Source: Actinomycetota bacterium
GTDB lineage: Bacteria; Actinomycetota; Acidimicrobiia; Acidimicrobiales; Ilumatobacteraceae
Direction: 5' to 3'
Assembly: GCA_009927375.1 (NCBI GenBank)
Contig: RFNE01000201.1
Coordinates: 1-32,864, forward strand
DNA: 32,864 nt
Below, piece by piece: positions 16,272 through 24,729 of this stretch. Numbering within the stretch: position 1 is the first letter of the stretch; the number at the start of each line of letters is the position of its first letter. The position numbers and the translations under genes are program-made. The notes under the pieces are model-generated. The model was not told where the DNA came from and ran no database searches. It worked only from the letters and a program-made list of their open reading frames with translations.

Positions 16272-17656
16272 CTCCAGATCCGTCGTTCGTTTGCGATTCG
16301 TCATGGCATCGCTACTCGGACGGCACCACCCTCGTTGCCGGATCTCCGCTTGCGGTGTTTTCCCTCAGCGAAGCCGGACGTGACGTCGCTCGAGCACTCG
16401 AAGCTGGTGAGCCGCTCCCCGACTTCCATCGACCACTGACTTCTCGACTAGCAGCAGCTGGTGCAATTCACCCTCTTGCGTCCGAACTCGAAGAGTCGCT
16501 CGAGACATTGCTGACAGTCGTCATTCCCGCGCACGTTTCAGATGACGCCGGAATCGCGCGACTGACACGTTTAATCGAGGAACTCAGCGTGCAGTGTTCA
16601 GTCATCGTCGTCGATGATGCGTCGCCGCAGGCGTTCATGATTCCCAATGCCGCAAAGATCGTCAGGTTGGACACGAACCGCGGACCAGCTGTAGCACGAA
16701 ACGCAGGACTCGAAATGGTGACCACGCCGTTCGTGGCGTTCATCGACAGTGATGTCACCGAGTGTGGTTCAGCCCTGCCCCTCCTCGTTGCAACATGTTC
16801 ACTGGACGGTGTCGGACTCGCCGCACCACGGGTTGCAAGCCGACCAGGAGTAACGCGACTTGCTCGATACGAGGAGCGATTCTCTCCGCTCGATCTCGGT
16901 TCGGAACCCGGCCGCGTCGCTCCTGGCTCACGAATCTCCTACGTCCCGTCGGCGATGTGGGTCGTGAGGACGGAGGTTGCAAAGTCCCTCGGCGGCTTTG
17001 ATGCCGAGATGCGAGTCGGTGAGGACGTCGACTTTGTCTGGCGACTCGTCCGCGCAGGTTCGACGGCGAGATACGAGCCACGTGCCGTCGTGCACCACGA
17101 TCCCCGTCCGACGCTCAGAGCGCTCATGAGACAGCGATTCTTCTACGGAGGCTCCGTCGGTCCGCTCTCCATTCGACATCCATCGCTCCTTCGACCGCTC
17201 AAGACGAGCTGGCATTCGGTTGCGCTGTGGGTGTTCTTCTTCGCCGGTCTTGCACCGATCAGTGCGCTACTCGGGATCTACACGTTCGTCGGTCTCGCTC
17301 GCCGACTTCGCCACCTCGACCACGGAGTTCGCGAAGCATTGCGTCTCGTCGTTCGTGGGCATTGGTCCGCACTTTCCTCGATCGTCCGTGCCCTTCGACG
17401 CGAGTGGATACCCCTTACGCTCCTGTGCCTTATGTTCGGTGGTTACCTCGGTGCGCTCGCGCTCGCCGTCTTGTTCATTCCATCCATCGTGGACTATTTC
17501 CGTGGCTCCAAACGGCTCGATCCGGTCACGTTTGTTGTCCTGCGCATCCTCGACGATGCGTCATATGGAATGGGTGCGGTCACGTCATGCGTCCGCAACC
17601 GAACGATCAGACCGGTTGTACCTGATCTGCGGACGTGGCGCGCAAACGTGCACTGA
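16268..17656 (+). CDS. mftF: Mycofactocin glycosyltransferase MftF
   Basis: MftF is a family-2 glycosyltransferase that adds an oligosaccharide, beta-1,4-glucan in mycobacteria, to premycofactocin. Of 462 residues, the first 75 form a PqqD-like domain (RYSDGTTLVAGSPLAVFSLS) typical of MftF. The GT-A domain follows: TVVIPAHVSD, VIVVDDAS, NRGPAVARNAGLE, AFIDSDV as the metal-binding DxD, and later FDAEMRVGEDVDFVWRL, the catalytic ED region. The C-terminal third has three or four hydrophobic segments, so the enzyme is probably membrane-bound. ATGA overlap with mftE shows coupling. The last 50 bases overlap the convergent DUF4395 gene. Confidence 0.92.
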   Translation: MTPDPSFVCDSSWHRYSDGTTLVAGSPLAVFSLSEAGRDVARALEAGEPLPDFHRPLTSRLAAAGAIHPLASELEESLETLLTVVIPAHVSDDAGIARLTRLIEELSVQCSVIVVDDASPQAFMIPNAAKIVRLDTNRGPAVARNAGLEMVTTPFVAFIDSDVTECGSALPLLVATCSLDGVGLAAPRVASRPGVTRLARYEERFSPLDLGSEPGRVAPGSRISYVPSAMWVVRTEVAKSLGGFDAEMRVGEDVDFVWRLVRAGSTARYEPRAVVHHDPRPTLRALMRQRFFYGGSVGPLSIRHPSLLRPLKTSWHSVALWVFFFAGLAPISALLGIYTFVGLARRLRHLDHGVREALRLVVRGHWSALSSIVRALRREWIPLTLLCLMFGGYLGALALAVLFIPSIVDYFRGSKRLDPVTFVVLRILDDASYGMGAVTSCVRNRTIRPVVPDLRTWRANVH

Positions 17657-18119
17657 TGTCGTTGCACTCCTCGCACACCGAGGCTGGAATCACACCGAGA
17701 CGCATCAGGATCGCAAACATCTTGCAGCCGAGACAGAATGCAAACGCTGCTTCAAGGAACGCTGCGAACACCAATCCAACGATCACTAGGCGTGCAGCAA
17801 TGACCGCGTCCTGCACATAGAGCACACTCGCCACGATTGACATCGCGGCGCCGACTCCCTGTGCAAATCGCTTCGGTGGACCAGGAACGAACTTGTGCTG
17901 GATGTTCAAACGCGGGGTAATCACCTGAGTGGCAAGTCGACCAAGCGGGCTCAGCGTTGGGCCCGTCAAGACTCGTGCGACGAATCCATACGTGAGCGCT
18001 GCAAGGATCCAGCCGTTTCCAGTTGCTGCGAACGCAAGTCCGAGGACGACAGCGCCGGTTGCAACGATTCGAGCACTTGTTTCATTGACGGGATTGGGGA
18101 AACTGAACAGTCCTGGCAT
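17607..18119 (-). CDS. DUF4395 membrane protein
   Basis: This 170-residue protein of unknown function matches the DUF4395 pattern: FPNPVNETSARIVA at the start, then RVLTGPTLSPLGRLA and PGPPKRFAQGVG. About four hydrophobic segments are visible. CLGCKMF and CEECND near the C-terminus give two Cys pairs that could bind metal or take part in thiol chemistry. In other actinobacteria DUF4395 genes often lie beside sulfurtransferases or thioredoxin-like genes, but none is adjacent here. The gene runs against mftF and overlaps its 3' end by 50 bases. It shares a short divergent upstream region with the alanine-racemase-like gene. Confidence 0.8.
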   Translation of the reverse strand: MPGLFSFPNPVNETSARIVATGAVVLGLAFAATGNGWILAALTYGFVARVLTGPTLSPLGRLATQVITPRLNIQHKFVPGPPKRFAQGVGAAMSIVASVLYVQDAVIAARLVIVGLVFAAFLEAAFAFCLGCKMFAILMRLGVIPASVCEECNDISARLRATSADQVQPV

Positions 18120-18200
18120 GCCGACAGCCTAGGAGCCAATTGTTGACCTAACAAGTCGTATTTAGGACCCCCCTCTGGAAGCCCGATACCGTTGCGGGCG
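18120..18200. other. Divergent intergenic region between DUF4395 and the alanine-racemase-like gene
   Basis: The gap is 81 bases and probably holds both promoters. TTGACC at 18143-18148 resembles a -35 box, but no convincing -10 lies 16-18 bases downstream. TTGTT-GACCT-AACAA at 18140-18154 is a short dyad. GATACC at 18185-18190 lies ten bases before the ATG and could be a -10 element for a nearly leaderless transcript. None of these is strong. Confidence 0.25.
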
Positions 18201-19150
18201 ATGACTTTGCGGCTGGTGGTCGACCAATCGGCCTGGAACGCCCACGTTCAGGGGGTCACATCCGCACTCCGGCCCCTCGTTCCTGTCATCAAGGGGAACG
18301 GCTACGGGTTCGGCCGCTCCGTCCTGATGAAGCACGCCACAGGATTCTCCGATGAGGTCGCAGTCGGAACCGTCTACGAACTTGCTGATGTTCCGGAAAG
18401 CACCACACCGATCGTCCTGACTCCAGTCGATGACGCGTGCACAGTCCCACTTCGTTCTGATGGCATCTACACGGTTGGCTCTGTTCACCATGCGGTCACC
18501 TTGCACAAGCTCGGTCACAACGGACCAGTCATCATCAAGTTGCGATCCCGAATGCAGCGCTACGGAGTTGCTCCCGGCGACGTGGACGAACTCGTCAAGA
18601 CGGTGAATGACGCTGGGTTGTCGATTCATGGGTGGTCGATCCATCCCCCACTCACCAGTGCGACCACCGACCACGTCTCCGAGATCGCAAGCTGGGCAAA
18701 TGATCTGGACGATGACCTTCCGATCTACGTGAGTCATGTCGATCGCGAGGCACTTGAGGAGTTGCGTGGTCGTTTTCCCCGACACGAGTTCCGTGCACGA
18801 AGCGGCACGACGTTATGGCTCGGTGACAAGTCGATGCTCAAGTTGGAAGCAAACGTCATCGACACGCACCCGACCCGTGGCGGTCTCGCCGGATATCGCC
18901 AAGTTGCAGTTCCTGGCGAGGGGACGATCGTCCTCATTGGTTGTGGCACGGCCCACGGAATCTTGAGCGTCCAGACGGTTTGTCGCCATTCCACTTCAAC
19001 CGCACGCGATTACATCTTCTCGAATCTCCCCACATGCACACGTCTATGGTCTTCATTCCCGCCACAGCCGAGGTTCCTCAGGTCGGTGAGTGGATCGACG
19101 TCCAGCAGTCGATGACCCGCGCACTCGTCGACACCATCACGTGGCAGTAG
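18201..19150 (+). pseudogene. Alanine-racemase-like PLP protein with one frameshift
   Basis: The N-terminal region matches a fold type III PLP barrel: LRLVVDQSAWNAHV, then PVIKGNGYGFG, where the Lys is the PLP Schiff-base residue as in Alr (VKADAYGHG). KLRSRMQRYG and IHGWSIHPP correspond to later barrel strands. After IGCGTAHGIL the frame changes at about 18965. In the next frame ERPDGLSPFHFNRTRLHLL, HMHTSMVFIPA and VGEWIDVQ carry the C-terminal beta domain to TAG at 19150. One added G (TTGGAG for TTGAG) gives 317 codons. The usual C-terminal catalytic-Tyr segment GYADGY is replaced by GCGTAHG, so racemase activity is uncertain. The downstream membrane gene starts inside the last codons. The ATG at 18201 was preferred to TTG at 18192. 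Confidence 0.78.
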
Positions 19151-20253
19151 CGACTACCGAACGACTTCGCTCCCTCGACGTCGTTCGAGGTATCGCACTC
19201 ATCGGCGTCATTGCACTCAACTACCACGCGGTCCTGAACGAACAAGACGCGTTTTCGCCAATCGATGCCACGTTCTTCTCGCGGCTCTTCAATCCGGTTT
19301 CCGGTGTGCTGACTACACGTTTTGCCGCCACGTTCGTCTTCGTCGCAGGGATCGGCGTGACCTTGATGTCATCGCGACTCAAGCCAGCAGATATCGATGG
19401 CGTCCATCATCTTCGCCTCACACTGTTGCGACGCGGGATCTTCCTCCTGCTCGTCGGCTACGGGCTCGAATGGATGTGGCCAGGAACGATCCTCTTCTAC
19501 TACGGCGCGTACTTCATCCTCGCAAGTGTGCTCGTCAACCGCTCGACTCGCATCGTGGTCGCCACTGCAATCGTGTCGGTCGTCGCTGCCGCAGGACTCA
19601 ATCTCTGGCGAGTATCCGAACGTTTCGCCGACAACTACACCGCGTGGCTCGATCCCGCATCTCTTGACACGCCTCGCAACGTCGCGCTCCGCCTGTTCGT
19701 CGGCTACACACACCCAGTCTTTCCATGGCTTGCGTTCTTTCTCACCGGAATGGTCGTCGCGAGGAGATTCACCGGTGAACGAATGATCACGCGTCGGCAT
19801 GCCACGGTTGCGGCGATTCTCGTCGTTGGCACATATCTCCTCCGTGACCTCATTCGACCATCGTTGATCACCGATCGCGCTGCGTCTCTTCGCGCATCTG
19901 CCGTTTCTCTCCAACCATTCGACCGAGGAATCCTGTACGTACTGAGCACGCTCGGGATCGCGATCCTTGCGGTGTGGTCGATCGAGCGACTCGTCGAGCG
20001 TCATCCGAATGCCAAACCAGTAGACGTACTTTCTCGTGCCGGGAGAATGTCCCTCACGCTGTATATCGCTCACATCCTGATCTTCAAGCTCATCGTTGAT
20101 GTGCTCGGTGCCGTACGCCCAACCGGTTTGGATACTGCGCTGCTCTTGACACTTGCCGTGTACCTGGGTGGACTTGTCGTTGCGTGGTTCGTGCTCTCAC
20201 GTCGATCACGCGGCCCAGTCGAATGGCTCTATCGAATGGTCGGCGGCAGGTGA
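19141..20253 (+). CDS. YeiB-like DUF418/heparan-acetyltransferase-type membrane protein
   Basis: This 370-residue integral membrane protein has about ten hydrophobic segments. The start ERLRSLDVVRGIALIGVIALNY is the signature of the DUF1624/HGSNAT-like acyltransferase superfamily, and the C-terminal GPVEWLYRM is the GPLEWLWR hallmark of DUF418. Related proteins are thought to acylate surface or intracellular sugars, but most are uncharacterised. The GTG at 19141 was chosen because upstream starts lie in the alanine-racemase-like coding region. It overlaps the true stop of that gene by ten bases, and its TGA overlaps the ung GTG start, so the three genes are probably co-translated. A wall-modifying role beside an Alr-like protein is only a guess. 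Confidence 0.8.
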   Translation: MAVATTERLRSLDVVRGIALIGVIALNYHAVLNEQDAFSPIDATFFSRLFNPVSGVLTTRFAATFVFVAGIGVTLMSSRLKPADIDGVHHLRLTLLRRGIFLLLVGYGLEWMWPGTILFYYGAYFILASVLVNRSTRIVVATAIVSVVAAAGLNLWRVSERFADNYTAWLDPASLDTPRNVALRLFVGYTHPVFPWLAFFLTGMVVARRFTGERMITRRHATVAAILVVGTYLLRDLIRPSLITDRAASLRASAVSLQPFDRGILYVLSTLGIAILAVWSIERLVERHPNAKPVDVLSRAGRMSLTLYIAHILIFKLIVDVLGAVRPTGLDTALLLTLAVYLGGLVVAWFVLSRRSRGPVEWLYRMVGGR

Positions 20254-20912
20254 TCAACGAACGGTGGAGAGCGGTAGTCGGAGCTGAACTCCACAAGCCG
20301 TACTGGAGTTCGCTCCAGGATTTCCTCACACGTGAACGATCGCAACAGGAGGTCTATCCACCCCAGGCGCACGTGTTCGCCGCACTCGATCTCACGCCAC
20401 CAGAAGATGTCCGCGTGGTCATCGTCGGCCAAGATCCCTATCACGGTCCCGGGCAAGCACATGGATTGAGTTTTTCCGTTCCTCGCGGGATCGTGATACC
20501 GCCGTCCTTACGAAACATCTTCACTGAACTCCACGATGACCTTGGTATCGCACCATCTCGTCACGGGAACTTGGAGTCGTGGGCAAGACAAGGAGTGTTG
20601 CTGCTGAACGCGACGCTCACCGTCCGCTCGGGCGAGGCAGGTTCACATCGTGGCCACGGATGGGAGACGTTCACCGACGCAATCCTCGGCCATCTCGGAC
20701 GTCAAGCCATGCCGCTCGCATTTGTCTTGTGGGGTACATCTGCACGATCGAAACGCTCGCTGATCAATGACAGTCACACCGTGATCGAGTCGGCACATCC
20801 GTCACCGCTCTCTGCGCACCGAGGATTCTTCGGCTCTCGAGTCTTCTCACAGATCAACCAGCACCTCGCTCGACATCAGTTCGCTGCGATCGACTGGCGG
20901 CTCCCCGAGTAG
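20250..20912 (+). CDS. ung: Uracil-DNA glycosylase, family 1
   Basis: Ung removes uracil from DNA to begin base-excision repair of deaminated cytosine. The 220 residues fit family 1. VIVGQDPYHGPGQAHGLSFSV holds the water-activating Asp62 and the uracil-pocket Tyr/His, WARQGVLLLNATLTVR follows, and SAHPSPLSAHRGFFG is the minor-groove Leu loop with the catalytic His. The GTG start at 20250 overlaps the upstream stop (GTGA) and gives VINERWRAVV. Confidence 0.95.
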   Translation: MINERWRAVVGAELHKPYWSSLQDFLTRERSQQEVYPPQAHVFAALDLTPPEDVRVVIVGQDPYHGPGQAHGLSFSVPRGIVIPPSLRNIFTELHDDLGIAPSRHGNLESWARQGVLLLNATLTVRSGEAGSHRGHGWETFTDAILGHLGRQAMPLAFVLWGTSARSKRSLINDSHTVIESAHPSPLSAHRGFFGSRVFSQINQHLARHQFAAIDWRLPE

Positions 20913-20921
20913 TTTTGCGGT

Positions 20922-21314
20922 GTGGGAACGGTTCGGCGACACCTCTTCATCGATGCTGACGCCGACACCGTGTGGGGTCTCGTCGGTGCACCGGAGCGGT
21001 TGCACGAATGGTTTCCGACGACATCCACGCGCATGGAAGGCAACAAGCGTTGGATCACGCTGGCATCCGGCATCACCTTCGAGGAAGACATCGTCACGCT
21101 CGACCACGACTTGCGAAGATTCCAATATCGGATCGTGAACAATCCGATCATCACCAGCCACCTGGGCACCGTCGACGTGATCCCCGACGGGGACCATCGT
21201 TGCGTGGTGATCTATTCCACCGACATGGAACCAGAAGTTTTGGCGCTGCCAATCGGCGGGGCCGCGGGTGTCGGGCTCGCGGCACTCAAGGAACGCTTCG
21301 AGGGGAACTCGTAA
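20922..21314 (+). CDS. SRPBCC (START/Bet v 1-like) family protein
   Basis: This 130-residue protein has the pattern of polyketide cyclase/dehydrase-like lipid-pocket proteins: RRHLFIDADADTVWGLV at the start, then RLHEWFP, a string of beta strands, and a C-terminal amphipathic helix (GVGLAALKERFEG). Such proteins bind hydrophobic ligands, and no catalytic residues can be named. It starts at GTG 20922, nine bases after ung. Its TAA shares one base with the ATG of the sulfatase (TAATG), so the two are likely translated together. Confidence 0.72.
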   Translation: MGTVRRHLFIDADADTVWGLVGAPERLHEWFPTTSTRMEGNKRWITLASGITFEEDIVTLDHDLRRFQYRIVNNPIITSHLGTVDVIPDGDHRCVVIYSTDMEPEVLALPIGGAAGVGLAALKERFEGNS

Positions 21315-22864
21315 TGGGCCGCAAGATTCTCTTCATCACGACGGATCAGCAACGATTTGATGCCCTCGGCTGCAACGGTGGTATCTACGCGCGGACGCCG
21401 AACATCGATGCGCTCGCCGCGAACGGGATCGTGTTCGATCGTGCACACCCGCAAAACGTCGTGTGCATGCCGTCGCGCAGCACCATGCTCACCGGACAAC
21501 ACGTGAGCACACATGGCGTCTGGATGAACGGGGTTCCCCTCCCCGAATCCGCCCCGAGCATCGCCCGCACACTTCACGACGTCGGATACTCGACCGCACT
21601 CATCGGCAAGGCACACTTCGAGCCGCTGCTCGACCCATTTCTGCGGTTCACGGAAAACCGCCTCGGTGCGCACCGTGTCACCGCAGAACCTGGCCACGAT
21701 CCACACCGTGGCTTCGACCACATGGAGCTCGCCACACACGGCGCCGCGGGACAGTTGCACTACTCACAATGGCTGCGTGAACATCACCCCACGGAAATTG
21801 GCGGGTACTACAACGTGCTCGACCGAGAACTGCAGGTGAATGCAGAAGGCGGCGGCGACACGGGCGCGCCCCAGGTGAAGGCCAATCCAATTCCTCGCGA
21901 GTGGTATCACACCGATTGGGTTGCCGAACGCACGATTGCGTGGCTCGATTCACTCCCGAACGATCGCGATTGGTTCTGCTGGATGAGCTTCCCCGATCCA
22001 CATCACCCGTGGGATCCACCGGCGAGTGAACTCCATCGCGTGCGCTGGCAGGACGTCGATCTTCCCGCCGGCTACATCGCCGACGCGAACGAGCGAGAGC
22101 GCGTCATCGACGACAAGTTGCGTCACTGGCGCGGCTGGTACGACGGGACGTTCGTTTCCAACTATGAAGCTCCTGCAAAGTGGGTTCCCTCGACGCTGAC
22201 GCCAGATCAGGTGCGGGAAGTCAACGCATTCACCCACGTGGAGAATGAGCTCATCGACGAAGCCATCGGCCGTGTGCTTGCCGCGGTCTCGTCGCGCGGC
22301 TGGTCACAAGATCTCGACGTCGTTTACACCACTGACCACGGCGAGTTCCAAGGCGACTTCGGATTGCTGTTCAAGGGTCCGTACCACGTCGACTCACTGA
22401 TGCGACTGCCACTCATCTGGCGACCCGCACCACGACTCGGGATGAAGCCAGCGCGTGTCGGCCGACCGGTTGGTCTCGTCTCACTCGCCTCGACGTTCGC
22501 CCACATCGCCGGACTCGACCAACCGAGCTACGCCGAAGCACCCCGACTTCCCGTGGACGATGCAGACGCCGATTCGCTCGGTCATGAACGTGTGCTGACG
22601 GAGTGGGACAGCGTGCTGTTCGGCAAGATCGTGCACCTCCGCACGATCCATCGTGACGGCTGGACATGTACTGCTGCCCTCGACGGCACGATGAATTCCT
22701 TTGGTGAAGGAGAGCTGTACGACGTCACCGCCGATCCACTGCAACACGTGAATCGATGGGACGATCCCTCCGTGCGAGCACTGCGCGACGAGCTCTTGGC
22801 CGACTTGTGGTCAAACCTTCCTCAGCAACAAACTCCGTTGCGGACGATGGACGCTCCGGTCTGA
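21314..22864 (+). CDS. Sulfatase (alkaline-phosphatase superfamily, type I)
   Basis: This 516-residue hydrolase cleaves sulfate esters with a formylglycine made from Cys. ILFITTDQQRFDALGC supplies the metal-binding Asp pair, and VVCMPSRSTMLTG is the CxPSR signature with Cys51 as the formylglycine site. IGKAHFEP gives the Lys and His after it. SFPDPHHPWDPP and VYTTDHGEFQGDFGLLFKG give the remaining metal Asp/His and Lys. No signal peptide is visible, so the enzyme is probably cytosolic. Maturation would need a formylglycine-generating enzyme, which is not in the window. Its substrate is unknown; choline-sulfatase or carbohydrate sulfatase relatives are possible. Confidence 0.9.
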   Translation: MGRKILFITTDQQRFDALGCNGGIYARTPNIDALAANGIVFDRAHPQNVVCMPSRSTMLTGQHVSTHGVWMNGVPLPESAPSIARTLHDVGYSTALIGKAHFEPLLDPFLRFTENRLGAHRVTAEPGHDPHRGFDHMELATHGAAGQLHYSQWLREHHPTEIGGYYNVLDRELQVNAEGGGDTGAPQVKANPIPREWYHTDWVAERTIAWLDSLPNDRDWFCWMSFPDPHHPWDPPASELHRVRWQDVDLPAGYIADANERERVIDDKLRHWRGWYDGTFVSNYEAPAKWVPSTLTPDQVREVNAFTHVENELIDEAIGRVLAAVSSRGWSQDLDVVYTTDHGEFQGDFGLLFKGPYHVDSLMRLPLIWRPAPRLGMKPARVGRPVGLVSLASTFAHIAGLDQPSYAEAPRLPVDDADADSLGHERVLTEWDSVLFGKIVHLRTIHRDGWTCTAALDGTMNSFGEGELYDVTADPLQHVNRWDDPSVRALRDELLADLWSNLPQQQTPLRTMDAPV

Positions 22865-22870
22865 GACGAC

Positions 22871-23845
22871 TCAGACGGCTGGAACTTGCTGCGTGACGCA
22901 GTGAATTCCACCGCCGCCATAGGCGAGGATGCCGCCGATGTCGAGTCCCACAACCTCACGGTCAGGCATGAAGTCCGCAAGCAATGCAAGCATCTCGTCG
23001 TCGTCGGGATGACCGCAGACGGGAACAATCGCTCCACCATTGACGAGGTAGAAGTTCAAGTACGGCACCTGAACCGTCGCGCCGTGATAGGTGATCGTCG
23101 GCAACACGGGTATCTCGCGAATCGTGACGTCGAATCGCTCGGCGACACGACGATTCTCAATCAAGCGTTCGTGATCCACGAGTGAGCGATCTGCGCATCC
23201 CTGCATCACCATCACACCAGGAGCAATGAAGATTGCGACGTTGTCGACATGACCGTCGGTGTCTTCATCGAGCGAGAGACCGTGTGGCAGCCAGATGACT
23301 TCGGGCATCCCGAGCTCAGCAACGAGCTTCGCCTCGATTGCGTCCTTCGACATCGATGGATTGCGATTCGGGTTGAGCAAGCACTGCTCAGTCGTTGCGA
23401 GGAATCGCTCGCCGTCCGAGGTGATGGATCCGCCCTCCAACACCATGTCGATGTCGCGAACCTCATGACCCGCATGTGCTGCCCAGCGACGTGCGACTTC
23501 AACGTCGGCGTCGATCGGTGAAAACTTGCCGCCCCAACCATTGAACGCCCAGTTGGTTGCCACACGACGACCACCGTCGACTACATAGATCGGTCCGGAG
23601 TCACGGAACCACGAGTCGTCGATCGGAATCTCCACGACGTCAACCGTCGAACCACAGCGTTCACGTGCGTCGTCGCCGTCGCCAGGATTTGCGATCATCG
23701 TTACGGGTTCGAATCCGGAGATCGTCCGTGCGAGCGCGGCATGCGCTGCACGTGCCTCTGAGATGTGCTCTCCGTAGACGGACAATCGAGTCGGCCAACA
23801 GATGACGGTTCTCTCATGGCGAGCGAACTCGCCAGGCATCTTCAT
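22871..23845 (-). CDS. aguA: Agmatine deiminase (peptidyl-arginine deiminase family)
   Basis: AguA hydrolyses agmatine to N-carbamoylputrescine and ammonia. The 324 residues show the guanidine-modifying fold: PGEFARHERTVICWP at the start, DDSWFRDSGPIYVV, NWAFNGWGGKF, LEGGSITSDG, and DEDTDGHVDN with the catalytic Asp/His. GGGGIHCVTQQVP has the nucleophilic Cys316. The ATG at 23845 overlaps the aguB stop (ATGA); a second ATG at 23839 is possible. The tight link to aguB makes agmatine deiminase the clear choice over arginine deiminases. It is convergent with the sulfatase, with only six bases between them. Confidence 0.92.
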   Translation of the reverse strand: MKMPGEFARHERTVICWPTRLSVYGEHISEARAAHAALARTISGFEPVTMIANPGDGDDARERCGSTVDVVEIPIDDSWFRDSGPIYVVDGGRRVATNWAFNGWGGKFSPIDADVEVARRWAAHAGHEVRDIDMVLEGGSITSDGERFLATTEQCLLNPNRNPSMSKDAIEAKLVAELGMPEVIWLPHGLSLDEDTDGHVDNVAIFIAPGVMVMQGCADRSLVDHERLIENRRVAERFDVTIREIPVLPTITYHGATVQVPYLNFYLVNGGAIVPVCGHPDDDEMLALLADFMPDREVVGLDIGGILAYGGGGIHCVTQQVPAV

Positions 23846-24729
23846 TCGCCGAATCCATCCATCGTGATGATCGGCATGTACAACTCTGGTCGACGGTCGC
23901 GGAAGAGCCCCCACACGGTGCGCATCTCTTGGAGCACCAGTCGGTCGAAGGTTGCGACGAGCACGGTCTCCTCGGTGCGGTCCGCTTCGGCGACCTTCGC
24001 ACCCGTCCCGTCCGCGATGAATGAGCTTCCGTAGAACGTGATCTCCGTCGGATCTCCGACTTCATGACCGGTGCGGTTCGCGGCGACCACTGGCGTGATG
24101 TTCGCTCCTGCGTGACCCTGCATCACTCGCTGCCAATGCCCCGAGGAGTCCCACGTCGGATTCGGTGGCTCACTACCGATCGCCGTCGGATAGAGCAAGA
24201 CCTCCGCACCCATGAGCGCCATCGAGCGCGCGGCCTCGGGGAACCATTGGTCCCAACAAATTCCCACGCCGACCTTGCCGTATGCGGTGTCCCACACTCG
24301 GAATCCGGTGTCACCTGGGCTGAAGTAGAACTTCTCGGTGTAACCCGGCCCATCAGGAATGTGGCTCTTGCGATAGATGCCCATCATCGAGCCGTCGGCA
24401 TCCAGCATTGCAACCGTGTTGAACAACGCGTTGTTGGCGCGTTCGAACACGCTGATCGGAAGAACTACTCCGAGTTCGCGTGCAACGTCCTGGAAGTGTC
24501 GCACTGTTGGATGCCCGTCGATTGGCAGCGCGCGAGCGTGCTCTGATGCCTTCTGGTCCTTGCAGAAGTAATGACCCTCGAAAAGCTCCGGGATGAGGAT
24601 GATCTGTGCACCTTGCGATGCAGCCTTCCGAACGAGTCGCTCAGCAGTCGCGACATTGCTGGCGACGTCGCGCGCCATCGACATCTGGATTGCTGCAACG
24701 GTGAACGAATTCTGAGTCATCGGCGTCAC
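23842..24729 (-). CDS. aguB: N-carbamoylputrescine amidase
   Basis: AguB releases putrescine, CO2 and ammonia from the product of AguA. The protein is a nitrilase-superfamily enzyme of 292-295 residues. The triad is visible: Glu in IILIPELFEG, Lys in GIYRKSHIP, Cys in GVGICWDQWFPEAARSMAL, plus the family-specific PDGPGYTEKFYFSPGD. The start is either GTG at 24729, overlapping the gpx stop, or ATG at 24720 (MTQNSFTV). The stop overlaps the aguA start. Confidence 0.93.
   Translation of the reverse strand: MTPMTQNSFTVAAIQMSMARDVASNVATAERLVRKAASQGAQIILIPELFEGHYFCKDQKASEHARALPIDGHPTVRHFQDVARELGVVLPISVFERANNALFNTVAMLDADGSMMGIYRKSHIPDGPGYTEKFYFSPGDTGFRVWDTAYGKVGVGICWDQWFPEAARSMALMGAEVLLYPTAIGSEPPNPTWDSSGHWQRVMQGHAGANITPVVAANRTGHEVGDPTEITFYGSSFIADGTGAKVAEADRTEETVLVATFDRLVLQEMRTVWGLFRDRRPELYMPIITMDGFGE

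Noticed and set aside
18140..18154. TTGTT-GACCT-AACAA dyad as an operator
   Set aside because: Five-base AT-rich arms are too short to separate from chance in a single sequence.
18960..18970. Programmed frameshift in the alanine-racemase-like gene
   Set aside because: No slippery heptamer or downstream structure is apparent, and a missing G is simpler and matches the other breaks.
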